Shown in pieces: positions 1-11,840 of a stretch of DNA of 64,000 nt. The stretch spans positions 11,569,992 to 11,633,991 of the forward strand of contig OW203726.1 of NCBI GenBank assembly GCA_934045075.1. Reading direction: 5' to 3'. This stretch comes from Yponomeuta sedellus. Lineage: Eukaryota > Arthropoda > Insecta > Lepidoptera > Yponomeutidae. The notes beneath the pieces are model-generated. The model did not search any database and was not told the origin of the DNA. It saw only the letters and a list, made by a program, of their open reading frames with translations. The translations under genes were made by a program, and so were the position numbers. Every line of letters begins with the position of its first letter. Position 1 is the first letter of the stretch.

Positions 1-550
1 CTACCGAGGCTGTCATATAACTTTTAAATGCTTATTTAAGTTATCTATTTCGCAACTTTTTAGCTTCTGCTTTTTCTTTTTGGACATTCATTGCGGAATT
101 TTTTTACGTCAAAACCAATTAGTGTAACCTGCCTCGTTTGTCATCAATACCCTTAGAATAAAAATATATTTTTTATTAAATTTATGTGTATCCATTAAAA
201 TTAAGGGGCCCTGTAGGGTTTGATTTCCTATTTCTTCCTGCGTAGACAAGCGTATCAGTTTTGTTTATGGCACAATTTGTTTCTATAAAAACCCACACTT
301 CAAGGGCTCGCATACCATAAAAGATTCTTATTTTGATGGACTGGTTTGTTTGTCTACAATCTTATAGCAAATGAAAAGTTCAAGGCTATAATACATTCCC
401 ATGTGACATTGTCTCAGCTTAAATATTATTTCATAAATAAATTTGAAATATACCTGAACCGTGCATTTGAAAGAAAAAATTAAACAAAACTGATTTATTC
501 ATAAATTATGAGTTTTCAGGCATAAGTTCATTTATGTTGTAACAGCTTAC
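1..550. other. AT-rich non-coding stretch
   Basis: I see no open frame with coding character, no RNA gene and no recognisable repeat here. It precedes a small GC-rich patch (about 550-990) that holds a possible exon. Confidence 0.5.
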
Positions 551-632
551 CACAAGGTACAGCATGCGGCCCGTCCCCATAGCTCGGGGTTGGCCCTCCA
601 GGCCTGGTCTCCTCTAGTGCAGGCTCCAACAA
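551..632 (-). CDS. candidate internal exon of an unidentified neighbouring gene
   Basis: An 82-base GC-rich block in AT-rich surroundings is bounded on the minus strand by a good acceptor (gtttgcag) and a good donor (gtaagc). Two of the three frames are open. One reads LLEPALEETRPGG and then PSYGDGPHAVPCG; the other reads VGACTRGDQAWRANPELWG. I recognise neither. The flanking sequence to about 990 is also GC-rich and low in repeats, as conserved sequence often is. It could equally be a chance match inside a regulatory element, since no second exon could be linked to it. Confidence 0.28.
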
Positions 633-3360
633 CTGCAAACGCCGGCAAAACACTGTTTGAGCTCAAATTAGCAACATGACCCGCGGCCCCTCACCGCCTT
701 TTAAAACTAAATGTGCAAACTCGAAGATGCGCCTCTTATATTACCTCTTAACGGCGAATACCGCAACGTATTTGGCATATAGGTACGCGGGACCCGGCGC
801 GTGTGTGCGTGCGTTTCGGTGATCGAAGCCTCCGATAATAAGCAAGTGTTTTATATCGCCGGGTTTATCCTTTGACAATAAATCTGGGCTAATGAAAGCG
901 TAAATCTCGTATCTGCTCAATTAACATCGAATTGCCCTTGTAGGCGGGTCTCGTTTGTGACATGTCCGGAATTTATAAAGCTATATATAACTAATATTAT
1001 CTATAGCAAGATAGATTTGTTTAATATAATGCGAAAGTAAAAGCCTTTTAATACTTTCATAGGTTTAATAGCTCTTTGTACCTTTAAGATTTGAGAATAA
1101 TTAAGGAAGAAAAATATATTTTTTTATCCGTCTTAGAGGAAAACACAAAGTTTGTAAAGCACAATTTGAGTAATCAGGACTGCCTCGTATGTGAGAGGCT
1201 GGATAATGTGTTAAAGGAAAATAATCATCTTTGTAAATTAAACTGAACTTGGCTTTTAAGCTTCAAACGACATTAAAATTTATCTCTGTTGTAATGGTCG
1301 GTGGTAAAAGTTTTTTAAAAGCAAAAGTGCCGCTTGATATTCTTGAAATGACAAAATTAGGTAAGCAACGTTTGAAAAAGACAGATAGAGAACACTTTAT
1401 TATACATAAGAAAGAAGGACATTTCACAAATATTTTTAAGAAAGAAATAAGTGCACAATAAGAGAGTGCCTTAATGAAAATTTCTTGGAATGAGGCACGG
1501 CGTTTACAAAAGATTATAACCGTTACTTTCACGTATACTTATTTACACACAGTTTTTTCAAGTCAGTGTAATTTCCTTGATGTATGTATTTAATTTGAAA
1601 TAACATGTTTTTAAAAGTCTACATTAATCACCAGCCGTGTGGCCAATAACCCTATTCCGAATTTTATCGCATGATGTTGTTTCTAATGCCGAATGAGAAT
1701 CCGAATAATATATTAGTATATTGAACCTGACTTTAACGGAAGTCGACGTGATCTTAGAATAGATAGTGAAGAAATATATATCAAACTTGATTTGTGGGAG
1801 TTACTATGACACATTGTTACAATTTTATTTATTAGGTTTTAAGTATTATTAAAAGACGCTAAATAGTAATAAGCAATATGGCTCTTTACTGTGAGGCAGC
1901 AAGAGAATTCTACAATTAGTTACAGAACATAGTCATTTCAATAGTATTTCTTAATTTTTTTTGCTGTGTTCTTGCTTAAATAGTTGAATAAAAAAATGAA
2001 AATTAATATTAAGAACTTAATTTTTTTCATTAAAAAATTAAGCACTTAATTTTTTTCATTAATACTGGATACTTATAATTGGCCTTCTGTATGTATGATG
2101 TTTTCGTTATTCTTTGTTATGTGCTGTTATTTGTTATTTCAAGTGTTAAATATGTATATTTTTTTATTATAGACTCGCGATGCTCATAAATCGCGAGTCA
2201 TGAATACTCGCGATTAGACCCGTTTATTATATAATAACAATATTTTTTCAAGACTATTGGAAACATTAGAGTTTAATGGTCAAACTTTTAGTAGGAAATT
2301 TTCCGTTTTAATTTTAAAACTATAATATAGATAATTGCCAAAAGACGTGAAAATAATGATCAGAAGATAAGATTTGTTACGTTTTTTCAATTTCTGCATT
2401 TTTTGTTTTATCAATACTGAGTTGTTTCAGAAGAGGAATCAGCATCAACATAAAGTGGCATCATGAAAAATATGAGAAATGCCATTTTTTTGCTGACTGT
2501 ACCGTTTCAATATCTGAGAATGCAATAGTAATTTATTCAAAGGTTAGACAAGAATGTATTCCTGTAGCCGCAAAAGCTCATGTAGTTTCTTTAGTGCGTT
2601 AATTCAATTTGCACACTGATAATTGCTTTTTTTTTGGGAAATCTGCATTTTATCCAATAAATACTTCTATGGTTACTTAATGGATGTGTAACTTTCAGCA
2701 TTTCGTATGGCACTCACATAGATAAGTATAAATTAACGCTACGCTCATTGACTATCCGAATGTTTTGAATACTTTCCGCGTTGAAAATTGAAACTACTTT
2801 TCTAAAAGAAAATTTGTCATATTTCATAAAGGTTTTTGAAAATAATGTTTAATGCATGCATATCAACAATAACCTTCAAACATTATAAATTATACTTAAT
2901 TTTGTTTCTGTGCATTATACTTACCTAAATAATATTCTATCATAAAGAGTCTATAAAACAGGAACTGAGCCTCTGTCATTTTCATCCTTATAGTATATAC
3001 TACTTCGTAGAGTATATACTACTTAGTTTATATACTCTAAGTCTTCATCAAACATTTTTTGAGCTTAACCTTTTATTTATTTTACAATTTGTACGCAGAT
3101 CGTGTATTAGATGTTTTTTTAATAGTTGATTTTTTTCATAAGCATTTAGAGAATACGTGGGTTTTGGGAGGATGTTAGTTTAATAATACCCAGTGCATAA
3201 ATAATGTAAGAGCCCTCATTATATCAAAACTAATATGACGCGTTAGGATCGGGTCAACGCTCGTAATATTGATATTGACATTCCTAGAACTAATAGAAAA
3301 TTCTAAATATAGGTAATTTGCAACAAATAGTCATCAAAATTCTACATTATATTATTTATC
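633..3360. other. intergenic, no gene seen
   Basis: Mostly AT-rich unique-looking DNA. Small structures only: a short inverted repeat of gactcgcgat at 2172-2199, an imperfect tandem of 'acttaatttttttcatta' near 2015-2060, and a short tandem of 'gtatatactactt' near 2993-3040. The block after the inverted repeat ('cgcgattagacccgttt') recurs near 8970-9010 and 38365-38380, so it is part of a dispersed repeat. The small frames on both strands near 1249-1532 overlap each other and show no coding features. Confidence 0.5.
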
Positions 3361-3645
3361 TATGCAGAGGTCACCTCCTAGTAAGCGGTGATAACTCAAT
3401 GACTTTGTTTTTTTAAGTTACGAATGTTTTAAAAACTATATTACTAAAAATACTACTACCTATCTGTGAAGAAAAATATCACTAGGAAACCCGCTACTAA
3501 GTTGTCAGGTGTAGGAGCCTTACCCAGCATCTATGCTGGGTAAGGCTACTCCATCTAAAATACTATGTCCCAGGTACTGCAGCATCCGAGTGGTCCCTTC
3601 CCCCATCTAGTGTGAGTGAAGGTGCCACTAGACGCTGTTAATTAA
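3361..3645 (+). repeat. SINE family 1, old copy with type-b 3' half
   Basis: Degenerate copy. Recognisable blocks are 'caatgactttgttttttt', the 'aggaaacccgct' segment and the 3' segment 'catctagtgtgagtgaagg' followed by 'gccactagacgctgt'. The same 3' half is found at 15152-15530 and about 38620-38705. The tRNA-like head is too decayed to score. Confidence 0.6.
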
Positions 3646-4740
3646 ACGTAAATGGAAAAGCCAAATTTTAATATAATGAAATTAAACTTCACTTTATATT
3701 TTTTTCACAAACGATAAAAATATGCATAAAAAAATTATTATATTACAAAATAATAAATTTTCCTATAACTATATTCAGCATTAATACTTAAAAAGGTTTA
3801 CATGTTTACAAAAAGAAGAAAGGTTTAAATAAAAAAGTCAACACCCCTGCCGATGGGGAGAGTTCCCAAGACACAGGCAGTATTCCCTCTCTGAATGGCC
3901 AGGCTGATGCGCTGGCCGAGGTAGCTACCAGCTCTTGGGTCGACAAGGAGTTATACATTTTAACCACGCCGACAGAACGGTAAAATTTTTAAGGTACCTA
4001 AATTAGAGATGATTTTTTTCTCATATACTCCAGTGTGTCGTTTAAAAGTATTATGAGTTTTGGAAAACCATACTCTTATTTGGAGATCCGTAGCAAAATC
4101 TTAAGTAAACTTTTAGCTACCTTAGAGCGTCACCCCACTCTCCCGGCTAATTGATGAACTGTAGAAACATAAAAAAATCAGGGCAGTTACACGTGATAAA
4201 GTTAAATGTGAAACTATCACAGCTAAGCAGGCTTCACAGGTTTGTAATCAATGAATCAGAGAATGCTTACTGCATTGAGAACGACCTTGTACATTTAATT
4301 ATGTAATAAGTGCTACAAAGAATTAAAATAATAATAATAGTCGACCCAATTATGAAAGGAAAACTTACGTACAATTTTCAGTGAAAATTCGTCCGTCCAT
4401 ACATTTCTATCCGTTCCTTGCGTAACTTACGTTGCGTTACTTTTATTAACTACTTGCGTAGCTTATGGAAGTTCTAAGTTTGCATACTTTGACAACTAAC
4501 TACTGAACCCTACAATGCGCGGGCCCCGCACTTGGCTTTTTCCTACAAAGTTTGGAAGTTTGAGTAAGAGGTTATGTTTAAAAAAAAAACTTTCTTAATG
4601 GCACAAGGGGGTCGCACGCATCGCATAAGATAAGTACTTCCTTGTTTATAGCTCGGCTTAAAAATAAAACGTCCCTCGAGATGCTCTGACGACTTAATAT
4701 CGTGAATGTATTAGAAAATAGCTACATCGGAAGCTCCCTA
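3646..4740. other. intergenic, repeat remnants only
   Basis: No gene seen. A GC-richer fragment near 3845-3960 ('gctgatgcgctggccgaggt') looks like an old repeat remnant but matches nothing else in the window. The rest is AT-rich. Confidence 0.4.
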
Positions 4741-4840
4741 ACTTTTTTAGTTTGCAGTACATTTGTGTGAACGCCAAGTGTGAGTACGGAACCGTCAGTA
4801 CGTGAGTCTGACTCGCACTTGGCCGCTTTTTTACATACAG
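4741..4840 (+). repeat. dispersed lepidopteran-type repeat fragment
   Basis: Contains the block 'ctgactcgcacttggccg' after 'gtacggaaccgtcagtacg'. I recognise this combination as common in lepidopteran non-coding DNA. A shorter relative ('ccgcacttggctttttcc') lies near 4525-4545, and 'gggtacggaaccct' occurs near 14738. Element class not determined. Confidence 0.45.
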
Positions 4841-5599
4841 ACAATTTTATCGGATACAGACTGTCTTAGAGACAAGATGATGATGTCAAACCTCGTTCGG
4901 TTATGGGCACCGCCATTGTTCTGTCCGTTTCCGGCCGCGAGCTCTCAGGTGCTTGTAGTTTCTATTGTCCTTGAACTTTCTAGGTTGAACTCTTGGATTT
5001 TGTGAATTTTCACACACGTACCAGGTTAACCGGGCCGGTAAACCCTTTTGTTTAATTAAGAAATAACTCCGACTGCGCTAGCTATCTGTACCCAACTAGT
5101 CATTTTTTATTTATCTTTATTTTTTCCTTTATTTGGTTGGAACTGTTTTGAGAAAGTATCAATGTTCTCCGATTACTCCTGTGACCTTTAATGATAGGGT
5201 ATTTAAACAAAGGACTAGGTATATTACCTAGAGAACTATTTGCCGCTCGCGCTTACACTATTATTCAATTTAATTCAATTCAATTCATTTATTTCAAATA
5301 TAAAAAAATCATATAGATTTGTTAGTAATCTTATTCTAGTGTTAGTACATATTGTTCTATTAACCATAAAATTATGTAGATAGAGATTAACAATACTATA
5401 GCATTCTTAGATTTAAGAAATTAATAATTGTAATAAATATTTTTTTTCTGGTTGTGGAGAAAGTGTTCTCTATCTATCTATTGCCGTCTATATTGTGTAA
5501 GCAAAAGTAAATTTATTTTTTAGACCCTTTCTTTAATTAACCGTAGCTGTATCAGTTCAAATTTAAATTCAAATTTAAATCAATTTCTTTCAACGTAAA
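4841..5599. other. intergenic, no gene seen
   Basis: A moderately GC-rich patch at about 4880-5040 carries an open frame on the plus strand (4802-5005) that begins inside the repeat above and has no domain or splice support. From 5270 on the DNA is AT-rich with a short 'aattc' tandem at 5265-5290. Confidence 0.4.
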
Positions 5600-5692
5600 G
5601 ATTTTACATTCTGTTTGCTGAACGTCAATGTACAATGTAAAATGTAAGCCGCCGCCTTCGGGCCGTATTGTAGTGGAAAAAAGGCAGCGGAA
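5600..5692 (+). repeat. unnamed dispersed repeat, copy 1
   Basis: The stretch 'gaacgtcaatgtacaatg', then 'gccgccgccttcgggcc' and 'ttgtagtgga', recurs on the opposite strand at 61065-61145 inside a cadherin intron. I could not assign it to a class. Confidence 0.5.
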
Positions 5693-6115
5693 AAAAAACT
5701 CTACTCTGACCATCTTTTCTCAAATCATCTTAAAACCAAATACATCAGTTGCCATATGTAAACCTAATAAGATTTCATGATTGCCATTAACAACCCTAAA
5801 TGCCAAAGCATTAGTCAAATGTCTCACAATAATAGGGGAAAATATAAGTGCTGCGGCCAGACACACGAACAGCACTCGTTCACGAGCATAACGCAGTGCT
5901 CAGCCATCATCAGTCTCAACCATTTTGGAGGGAGATAGATGACCCGAACACCACGCTACCATTCGAATGACCTTTAGCAAACTTGCAGTTAAGTTTTTCT
6001 CAGTTATGTAATGTATCATATAGTTATTAATATGCAATCACGTCGTCTGTACACGTATTATAAAATATGTTATCTTAGTTATACTTAACAATAAAATCGC
6101 GGTGGACTTGGTTTA
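5693..6115. other. intergenic, probably 3' part of a LINE
   Basis: No gene seen. The part next to 6116 may be the untranslated 3' end of the LINE remnant that follows on the minus strand. Confidence 0.35.
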
Positions 6116-6626
6116 CTACCACGGACTAGGATCGTTTACATAGTCGTCTATTCTATAACATGCCATTTTACATAGCGAATTATTAATGAAAGTTTTAAAT
6201 TTATTTTCAGACAAGGATAGAACACGTTCTGGAATTTTGTTGTAAAAACGAACGCAGTAACCTACAAATGATGTGCCTACCTTGGCTAATCGGGATTTAG
6301 TATAAGCAACCTTGTTTCTATTCCTTCTGTTTACGTTATGAACGTCCCTATTTAATTTAAACATTGTTATATTTTGTCGGACATACATTATATTATCCTA
6401 TTTCTTTAAAACGCTCCCTTAGCGATTCTCTACTGTTTAAGTAGTAAATAGCTCTTATTGCTCTTTTTTGCAAGACAAATATGGTTTCTTTATCTGCTGC
6501 CTGTCCCCATAATAACAAACCATACGACATGATACTGTGAAAATAACTAAAATAGACTAGCCTCGCCGTCGACACGTCTGTAAGTTGTCTATTTTTTCTG
6601 ACTGCAAACGCTGCTGAACTCAACAC
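6116..6626 (-). pseudogene. 5'-truncated non-LTR retrotransposon, 3' end of ORF2
   Basis: Two minus-strand frames (6393-6626, then 6116-6388) read as consecutive pieces of the region after a Jockey/CR1-type reverse transcriptase. The first carries SYGLLLWGQAADKETIF and LQKRAIRAIYYLNSRESLRE, typical of this region in insect LINEs; the second carries KVAYTKSRLAKVGTSFVGY. A stop and an apparent short internal deletion separate them, and the reverse transcriptase core is absent. This is a dead-on-arrival copy. The class is inferred from memory of related LINEs, not from a search. Confidence 0.7.
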
Positions 6627-7764
6627 AGTTTTCTTTTGAGTCTGTTTTCGTTACATAATATCTTGAAAGTTAAGATTTCGTGGAACAAAAATCCCGTTTC
6701 GAGACGTCGAAAAGGCTGTCTAAAAATATTCCCTCCAGCCTTGCAAAATAACAGGAAGGACAGGACCGGCAAGATTCGATTGAGAGTGGCAGAATAAGCT
6801 ATCGGCTTTTTTTTCCGAACATTTTGGAGTTCATCGACCGACCAGCCAGTCGGCCGTCCGCCCCCCGTTGGAAATGGGTCTGTACAACATGACATTGTTA
6901 CTTGTTAGGGCGTACTCGCATTGCGGATCTTTTTGTGGGTATTTTGCATGGGCGGTATTGCTGTGCCGTGTTTTCATTACGCCCAATGCACATGAAGTTG
7001 GCAGGAAAGTGTGACAAGCTCGTTGTCACACGTTAGCCTGGTGCACCAGCCGCGAATGCGCTTCGTATAAAACATGAAACACTCTGACAGCATTTTTTAT
7101 GGGCCGTCGCGATGTTAGGAGATTTTGGGTGTTAAGTATAAAAACACAATTTCTCTAATATATTACTCAAATGCTGTTTAGGAAAGATGAATAGGCTGTC
7201 GTAAAGGAAAGACCAACTAGAAATGGATTTGAAGAGTGTTTTTTTAAATAAGGCTGCTAGTGTTTTGCGGTACGATTTAATCATTTATTTGTATGGAAAG
7301 TGGAAGGTAAAGCAAGTTACAGTTGCAATCCTTGCATTGCAACTCATTGCAACTGTAACTTGCTTGCACAGAGATGCGTTAGGAGGCAATGAGTGTAAAT
7401 AGGCAGAGTTGCCGTCTTAAGGAAATAAAAAATAAGCATGTGCGATGTAGGTAACCGTTTCAAGAATATACGCTACGAGAGTGCGCTTTCGCGAAAGAAT
7501 GATTTTGTGTATCATGCACTCACGATGATTAAAATAAACTGTTTTTTAATTTTTATACGATTAAAATCAACGATATTATTTGACTCAAATTATAGTGTTT
7601 TCAATTCACATGTATGTTACCAGGTATGATGATGTGGTAAGTTGCTTGTCCATTACAAAGGTCGCAGGTTAGATTCCTGCAGGGAGGCGTATAGTAGGTT
7701 TAGATTAATTTGTTCGAAATACTAGTTGCATGTCTAGGTGTTATTGTTGGCCGTGTTGATTTAT
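6627..7764. other. intergenic, one inverted repeat
   Basis: No gene is supported. A 91-codon minus-strand frame at 6620-6895 overlaps the LINE border and shows no recognisable domain. A 20-bp perfect inverted repeat is listed separately. Confidence 0.4.
7310..7365. repeat. inverted repeat, 20-bp arms
   Basis: Arms 7310-7329 (aagcaagttacagttgcaat) and 7346-7365 are exact reverse complements with a 16-base spacer. They could form a hairpin. No terminator or gene context is evident. Confidence 0.8.
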
Positions 7765-8045
7765 AAGCTGTAGGCTTGCCCAGCACCTATACCATTCTGA
7801 CAGTTCAGTCGGCCTAACTCACAGGAAAATGTTGTCAATTGATACGTGCGGAGTCAACCAAGCCGCGGGTTTTCTCACGATGTTTTTCTTCACAGTTAGC
7901 ATGTCGTATTGCTAGTAAAAAAATCGCAAATGTACGTAACTTTGAAATGAAACAAAGTCATTGGTACATGCCAGCACTGGGGATCGAAACTGTGTCTCTC
8001 GCTTGCGAGTCCATTGTTCTCCCCACTGAACTACCACTGATTTAT
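7765..8045 (-). repeat. SINE family 1, type-b 3' half
   Basis: Read on the minus strand it has a tRNA-like head with 'tagttcagtggggagaac', then 'atgtaccaatgactttgttt', 'catcgtgagaaaaccc', and the type-b block 'gaatggtataggtgctgggc'. Its layout matches the better copy at 15152-15530. The small frame on the plus strand here is a shadow of the SINE. Confidence 0.75.
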
Positions 8046-8211
8046 AAGTTATAAACAGATTGACGAGCGATTCTACTCATCAATTGAACTACTTTTGTTT
8101 CTCAGTCTAAGTGGAAGAGATTTAGTTTTATCGCGATAAGAAAATTTGTAGAACAAAAGTTGTTCAATATTATGAGTAGAACTACCCCTCATTCAGTTTA
8201 AAGTATACAAA

Positions 8212-8349
8212 TTAACACTGTATGTTGTCATAAATATCTACATTTTTCATTTTCATAAATAGTCATAAATAAACCTACTATTAACACTGTATGTTGTCAT
8301 AAATATCTACATTTTTCTTTTTCATAAATATTCATAAATAAACCTACTA
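8212..8349. repeat. two tandem 69-bp units
   Basis: The unit starting 'ttaacactgtatgttgtcat' occurs at 8212-8280 and again at 8281-8349 with only a few substitutions, which is a recent tandem duplication of non-coding DNA. Confidence 0.9.
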
Positions 8350-8396
8350 CTTTACGTCCAAGACTGCTTTGTGGTTTTTACTTAATAATATTTTGT

Positions 8397-8738
8397 ACCC
8401 CATTGCTGGGGCACGGGTCTCTGCCTGCACCGCAGGAAGGTTAGGCCATACCACGGGGGCCAAGTCGGGGTTGGTGGAGGATTGTAAGACAGTGGCGAGC
8501 CTTACTGTCAGAAGTTCTCAAGCCGTCGATAAGACCTCTGACATGGCTTAACGACTGCCATTACATGACAGCTGGCACCAACGGCTTACGGTGCCTTACG
8601 AAGCACGGAAGCGCTCGGAAAAAAGGCCACTAGCGGTAGTCATGGGATTGAGACCCATACTGCTCCTGGCCGCGCCTGTTGTTGCTTAACTCAAGTGATT
8701 GATACCAATCACTCGGTTCGGCTAGGCCACGAGCGCTT
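8397..8738 (-). repeat. SINE family 4, near full length
   Basis: On the minus strand it begins 'gaagcgctcgtggcctagcc' and runs through 'gccgttggtgccagctgtca', 'cttacaatcctccaccaacc' and the 3' block 'gcaggcagagacccgtgccc'. Length about 340 bp. Relatives: 9758-10103, 39915-40130, 43428-43790, 46866-47275, 63083-63210. The start resembles a tRNA-derived A box (tggcctagccgaaccga), so a pol III SINE is likely. Confidence 0.75.
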
Positions 8739-8787
8739 CATCAATTATAATAGAATTTCTTAATCACCCGTGATGCTCGTTGTCAGA

Positions 8788-9135
8788 CTGCTGGACATAG
8801 CCCTCCCCTAATGAGCGTCATAGCGCCTTGTCATCAGTTTGCCGCATCCAGCGTCTGTTTGCAGTTTTTCGCAGATCGTCATGGCATCTGGTCGGAGGGT
8901 GTCGTACATACGTTTGTCGTGATGCTCATATATAGTTACATATTAAGCGGATTTAATCGCGATTACCTATTAGACTAAACGTAATTAAGTAATAGCGATA
9001 AGACCCGTTTCTTTTCTTTTTCTTCAGGCTATATATCAGTCCTATGCAGGACATAGCCCTCCCCCACTGAGCACTATAGCGCCCTGTCTTCAGGTTGCCG
9101 CATCCAGCATCTGCCACCAGTTTTTTGCAGACCCG
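8788..9135. repeat. two related fragments of a dispersed repeat
   Basis: Blocks at 8788-8880 and 9025-9135 share 'ggacatagccctccccca', 'atagcgccctgtcttcagg' and 'ttgccgcatccagc'. They look like 3'-end pieces of a non-LTR element. A related string in the other orientation ('aggggagggctatgtccagc') occurs at 42772-42791, linking these to the element there. Confidence 0.55.
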
Positions 9136-9757
9136 TTTAATATAGAACTATCAATTATTATCATATTAATTATTAATCTTACTTAAGTTTACCGTACGAG
9201 GTTGTGTGTAAAATGAAACAAAGTAAATATTTCTCCAATATTCAAAGTACATTTCATTAACATTAACAAATTGGCCCTTATTATTTTTGCATCGGCTGTC
9301 AAGGAGCCACAGAAGGAATTATAAAAGCGGGTTCCCGATATCTCGGTCTCTGATCAATCCCCGTGCCGCTTAGTCTCCAATTAAGAATTTAATAAAAATT
9401 ATTTTTATTACGATTTTAAGAGGTACCGCCGACAAACAACTTAACATTTTAGTTAAGTCACTTTGCCCACTCACCTTACCTGAGTAGAGTGTAAAGATTG
9501 ACTTGCTGTCGATTGTATGAACTTGATTTCAATCTTATGTGCCTTATTATCGTTGACCTAATGCTTTGACTTATACTTATTATTTTTTATGTAAAAATAA
9601 CTATATTTTGTATCATTCTCAGGGAAACGTAAATAGGAATCAAGTCCACATGAATACAATACAGAGTCAAGTATTAAATAAGAAAATGTTCAAACTTTTA
9701 CATAAACAGAGTAGGCAATTAACAACAATCTAGAGTTTAGGTTTGTATTCAATTATA
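9136..9757. other. intergenic, no gene seen
   Basis: AT-rich DNA with no coding frame or repeat I recognise. Confidence 0.5.
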
Positions 9758-10103
9758 TGAGGATCGCTCGTAGCTCCGGCTGCCTGAGTGATCTTAAACG
9801 ATCACGAAGGTTAAGTAACACAGGGCGCGATCAATGCATGAATGAGTTACCGTCTATGACTAAGGCTAGTGGCATGTTTCCGAGCGGTTAGGTGCTTCGC
9901 AAGGCACGTTAAGCAGTTGGTGCCGGCTGCCGTCGATAGATGGCATTCGTTAAGCCAAGTCAGGGACCTTGGGGCGGCTTGAAAACTTCTAATAGCAAGC
10001 CCAGGCACTAGTCTTGCAAGCTTCCATCAATCCAGACTTGGCCCCCGTGGTGGAGTATGGCTTATACCTTCCTGCACCCCTCGGTGGGGACATAATGGGC
10101 GAA
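9758..10103 (+). repeat. SINE family 4, divergent subfamily
   Basis: Shares the middle and 3' parts with other family 4 copies ('ccgagcggttaggtgcttcg', 'cccccgtggtggagtatggc', 'ggtggggacataatggg') but has a different 5' third. The 63083-63210 fragment belongs to the same subfamily (ends in 'ggggggacattatgggttg'). Confidence 0.65.
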
Positions 10104-10204
10104 AAACATAATGTAGATCTGAAATTATAGATATTGGTTAATCCTCAAGCCCTTAATTCGTACTTTCTTATTTGTAAACATTTTCGTAAAGTAGCCACTT
10201 GAAA

Positions 10205-10310
10205 TGGCCAATCCACGGTGGGCACGCGTAGTGATTAATCCCAACTCTCTCTATCTGAGAAAAGACCTGTGGACTGCAGTGGGAGGTACTCAGGCTACTG
10301 AACAAAAACC
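10205..10310 (+). repeat. SINE family 1 fragment, type-a 3' half
   Basis: Carries 'ggccaatccacggtgggcac', a CT-rich stretch and 'gacctgtggactgcagtgg', matching the 3' half of the copies at 13015 and 31955. The head is missing. Confidence 0.6.
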
Positions 10311-10455
10311 TTGTCGTCGGTAAGAAATTTGTTTACATCAACGGAAATTACATCAAGTACGAAGTGTAGAATAAAGTATTCTCCACCCACATTCCCGAAG
10401 GGATAAGCGCTGATAATTGTGACAGGCAGGCTTGGCACATGCCACTTTCTGATCG

Positions 10456-10521
10456 ATTATACATATGCGTATAATTTTAATTGATCCTACGATCAATTAA
10501 AATTATACGCATATGTATAAT
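10456..10521. repeat. perfect inverted repeat, 31-bp arms
   Basis: Arms 10456-10486 and 10491-10521 are exact reverse complements around the four-base loop 'ctac'. The arms start 'attatacatatgcgtataat'. Perfect arms point to recent formation. No coding or SINE sequence is inside. Confidence 0.9.
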
Positions 10522-10799
10522 AGTCGGGTATGAACTCGACTTTACAAAAAAACACACTCCATTCTCATAAAAGAATTTGTGTGCCATCCAAATAGCATTT
10601 TCTCTCAATTTTTATTAATATGGCAATATTGTGGCAATACACGGAGTGCAGGAGAAGACATGTGATGAGACAGTGATTTAAAAATGAGCAGTTTCTGAAA
10701 CATCCAAAACTTACAACCACTTTTGCTCTAAGATTTTTTGTTAGATATATATTTTTGAAATATTAACGTTTACGTAATCATTAACAAACATCACAAACA
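10522..10799. other. intergenic, no gene seen
   Basis: AT-rich unique-looking DNA between two repeats. Nothing else recognised. Confidence 0.4.
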
Positions 10800-10960
10800 T
10801 AGAAATACACCAAGAATGAGGCTATTTGTACAAATGTACGTCGGCCCCCAGTGGGATTTGACCCCACGATCTTCGGCATCATACTCGTAATTTACTCGAG
10901 GTACAAGTAGATACTCGTAATTTTATTAAATTCCCGTTTCAAGCGCTCTACCAATGTATT
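10800..10960 (-). repeat. SINE family 5, disrupted copy
   Basis: Contains 'acttgtacaaatg'-like and 'cccccagtgggatttgac' blocks of family 5, with the tRNA-like part split by an AT-rich insertion near 10885-10930. Better copies are at 31312-31495 and 50605-50755. Confidence 0.5.
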
Positions 10961-11754
10961 ATCCTTCAGTAAATTATTGTCCTTCATAAAATAATGATCA
11001 TTACCTATATACAGACGCTCCACACTAACCAAATATTGCTTCTTTAACTTAAATCGAAATTTTGGTTAAATACCCATTTTTTAAGATTGTTAAACCAAAA
11101 CGTTGTTATTTAGAATCATCGATGTATCTAGGAAGAAATGGCCTTTATTACGATTTTTCATTTGAATAAGTTAGCATCCTTTCTTGCTGAGAAATCAACG
11201 ATTTCAACAGTGACCCTTGTTGATTGCTCTGTAGTGCAGGTACTAATGTATAAATAACAACACATTTAAAAACAAACAACGTATTAAGGACAACGGTTTT
11301 GCACAAAAAGTGTGTACAATACGAGGTATGCGTGTAACGGTGGCTTCAAAATACCTTAAATTGTTTATTTATTCAACGTGTCCGAAAAAGATAACATGAC
11401 ATGCAAACGGGGCTTCCCAAGGAGATTTTAGTGGCTTTCCCTGGGCTGGGTGACGGTTCATGGAAAATACATTGGCACATGCACATTTTACTAAACATTA
11501 TAGCACGTGAAATAAGGAAAGTAGATCCAATTATATATTTTTTTATCTTCTTGCATTCCATAAAAGATAAATAAATAAATATTCAAGGACATATTACACA
11601 GAACTCATTAGCCCTATACTAAGTACAACTTAATGACTTGTGTTATAGGTGCTAACTCGACGATAGATTTAATACAATAAATACATAGCTAACATCTAGC
11701 AACAAATCATCTAGCATCTAGTAGCTAACAAACTAGAAAAGTTCGTTTCCTAGT
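10961..11754. other. intergenic, no gene seen
   Basis: No gene recognised. A stretch at about 11395-11480 ('gggcttcccaaggagatttt') has repeat-like composition, but I cannot pair it with another copy. Confidence 0.4.
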
Positions 11755-11840
11755 TTGACCCGGCCGCGGCCGGGGATCGAACCCGAGACCTTCGGTTTTA
11801 CAGTCAGCGTGCCAAGCCGCTGCGCCACCTAGGTCGTCAA
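11755..11840 (-). repeat. tRNA-like SINE head
   Basis: On the minus strand it reads as a tRNA-like unit with a B-box-like 'ggttcgatccccggcc' preceded by 'gacctaggtggcgcagcggc'. A similar head is at 26375-26530. It does not fold into a complete cloverleaf, so it is a SINE head and not a tRNA gene. Confidence 0.5.

Noticed and set aside
1249..1532. Small overlapping frames on both strands
   Set aside because: AT-rich chance frames overlapping each other; no motif or splice context.
11760..11835. Possible tRNA gene on the minus strand
   Set aside because: tRNA-like boxes, but no complete cloverleaf, and a related head is found in another SINE.
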